Assembly (NCBI RefSeq): GCF_000152845.1
Contig: NZ_CH902584.1
Coordinates: forward strand, 63,856-127,855
Reading direction: 5' to 3'
Source: Roseovarius sp. 217
Lineage (GTDB): Bacteria > Pseudomonadota > Alphaproteobacteria > Rhodobacterales > Rhodobacteraceae
Length of the DNA stretch: 64,000 nt
Shown here piece by piece: positions 63,573 to 64,000 of this stretch (position 1 is the stretch's first letter; each line of letters opens with the position of its first letter). Below the pieces are notes generated by a model. That model ran no database searches, was not told the DNA's origin, and saw only the letters and a program-made list of their open reading frames with translations. A program made the position numbers and the translations under genes.

Positions 63573-64000
63573 ATGAGCAAAGAAACCGAACGCAAGGGCT
63601 GGATGGGCCTCTTGGCGCGCGCGCCCGCCGAGGCTCTGCACAGGCTCTGGTCTGACACGGGGTTGACCCCCGATCACGCCTATCTGCGCGCCCCAGAAGT
63701 GGGTGGCGTCATGGTGCGGGGTCGCGCCGGGGCCACGGGGACCGCCTTCAACCTGGGAGAGATGACCGTCACCCGCTGCGCCCTGCAACTGGGCGACGGC
63801 CGCGTCGGCCACGGCTATGTGCAGGGCCGCGACAAACGCCACGCGACTGAGGCCGCTCTGATTGACGCGCTGATGCAGGGGGCCGAGGCAGCGATGATCC
63901 GCGCCCATATTCTCGACCCTCTGGCCGAGGCAGAGACCACCCGCCGCCAGACCCGCGCCGCCCACGCCGCCGCGACCAAGGTGGATTTCTTCACCCTTGT
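63573..64000 (+). CDS. phnG: C-P lyase subunit PhnG, truncated at window end
   Basis: The frame from ATG 63573 is open to the end of the window, giving 142 residues, and the C terminus is probably only a few residues away. The sequence LGEMTVTRCALQLGDGRVGHGYVQGRDKRHATEAALIDALMQ is characteristic of PhnG, a structural subunit of the PhnGHIJ core that transfers ribose triphosphate to phosphonates. It should be followed by phnH, phnI and phnJ beyond the window. It is divergent from phnF and probably repressed by it. Confidence 0.92.
   Translation, partial: MSKETERKGWMGLLARAPAEALHRLWSDTGLTPDHAYLRAPEVGGVMVRGRAGATGTAFNLGEMTVTRCALQLGDGRVGHGYVQGRDKRHATEAALIDALMQGAEAAMIRAHILDPLAEAETTRRQTRAAHAAATKVDFFTL

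Noticed and set aside
1-64000. CRISPR array, prophage or intact insertion sequence
   Set aside because: No regularly spaced direct repeats with spacers, no phage structural genes and no transposase reading frame were seen in the window.

Overview
The window is about 64 kb of chromosomal DNA from an alphaproteobacterium, most probably a marine member of the Rhodobacteraceae (Roseobacter group). This is inferred from high GC content, tightly packed genes with many ATGA stop/start overlaps, and group-typical genes and neighbourhoods: ChvI-ChvG-HprK-RapZ-EIIA(Man)-HPr divergent from ATP-dependent pckA, an AsnC-type putR divergent from putA, etfB-etfA beside a DUF6473 gene, GSCFA and PII/Amt genes, and a phn (phosphonate) cluster. 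No species can be named from the sequence alone.

Layout. 1-5.1 kb: the end of a KpsC-like capsule gene, a four-gene minus-strand operon (CinA-like, GNAT, AhpD-like, OmpA), then sfsA and map. 5.2-13.1 kb: a GlcD-type FAD oxidoreductase, DUF3429-rnhA-TRIC, the minus-strand operon def / degenerate def paralogue / fmt / two small membrane proteins, a PatB-type C-S lyase and a nucleotide-sugar epimerase. 13.2-17.4 kb: a patatin, a two-domain GSCFA protein, a gene-poor stretch, tRNA-Leu(TAA) and putR. 17.5-25.4 kb: putA, rhomboid, GFA, suhB, parC. 25.5-31.7 kb: SH3b and SDR proteins, a HIG1-like protein, the cobalamin adenosyltransferase, the electron-transfer flavoprotein etfBA, DUF6473 and 3-hydroxybutyryl-CoA dehydrogenase. 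31.7-39.1 kb: an acyltransferase, the regulatory PTS/ChvGI cluster and pckA. 39.1-47.8 kb: rmuC-mutL, glnK-amt, a class A PBP and mlaA-mlaC. 48-54.2 kb: a type I secretion ABC/HlyD pair, a repeat-rich intergenic stretch, ridA, a GDPD, a FemAB-like protein and phhB. 54.2-56.6 kb: a flagellar fragment (unknown protein, flgM, flgA and a 5'-truncated gene) ending abruptly at a perfect 26-bp inverted repeat with a 3-bp centre, on whose other side lies only the HTH tail of a LuxR-type regulator. 56.7-64 kb: a META lipoprotein and a TetR regulator, then phnC-D-E1-E2, a hexapeptide acetyltransferase, phnF, and phnG running off the end.

Functional themes. The 32.6-39.1 kb block joins an acid/envelope two-component system, an HPr kinase, a nitrogen/carbon-type PTS output branch and the gluconeogenic enzyme PckA. 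The pckA upstream region carries three 10-bp repeats spaced exactly 20 bp apart. The phn genes couple phosphonate uptake to C-P lyase, and the phnC promoter region carries GTCGCAAA motifs in 11-bp register, as expected of a PhoB-type box array.

The most unusual items are the insertion-sequence scar that breaks the flagellar cluster, a deformylase paralogue whose HExDH motif reads HQIDH, phased repeats at pckA and phnC, a GC-rich intergenic repeat family seen at 5.2 and 51.1-51.3 kb, and a GSCFA protein with an apparent second SGNH-type domain. I see no CRISPR array, phage or intact IS. No wholly new multi-gene system can be claimed from the sequence alone.
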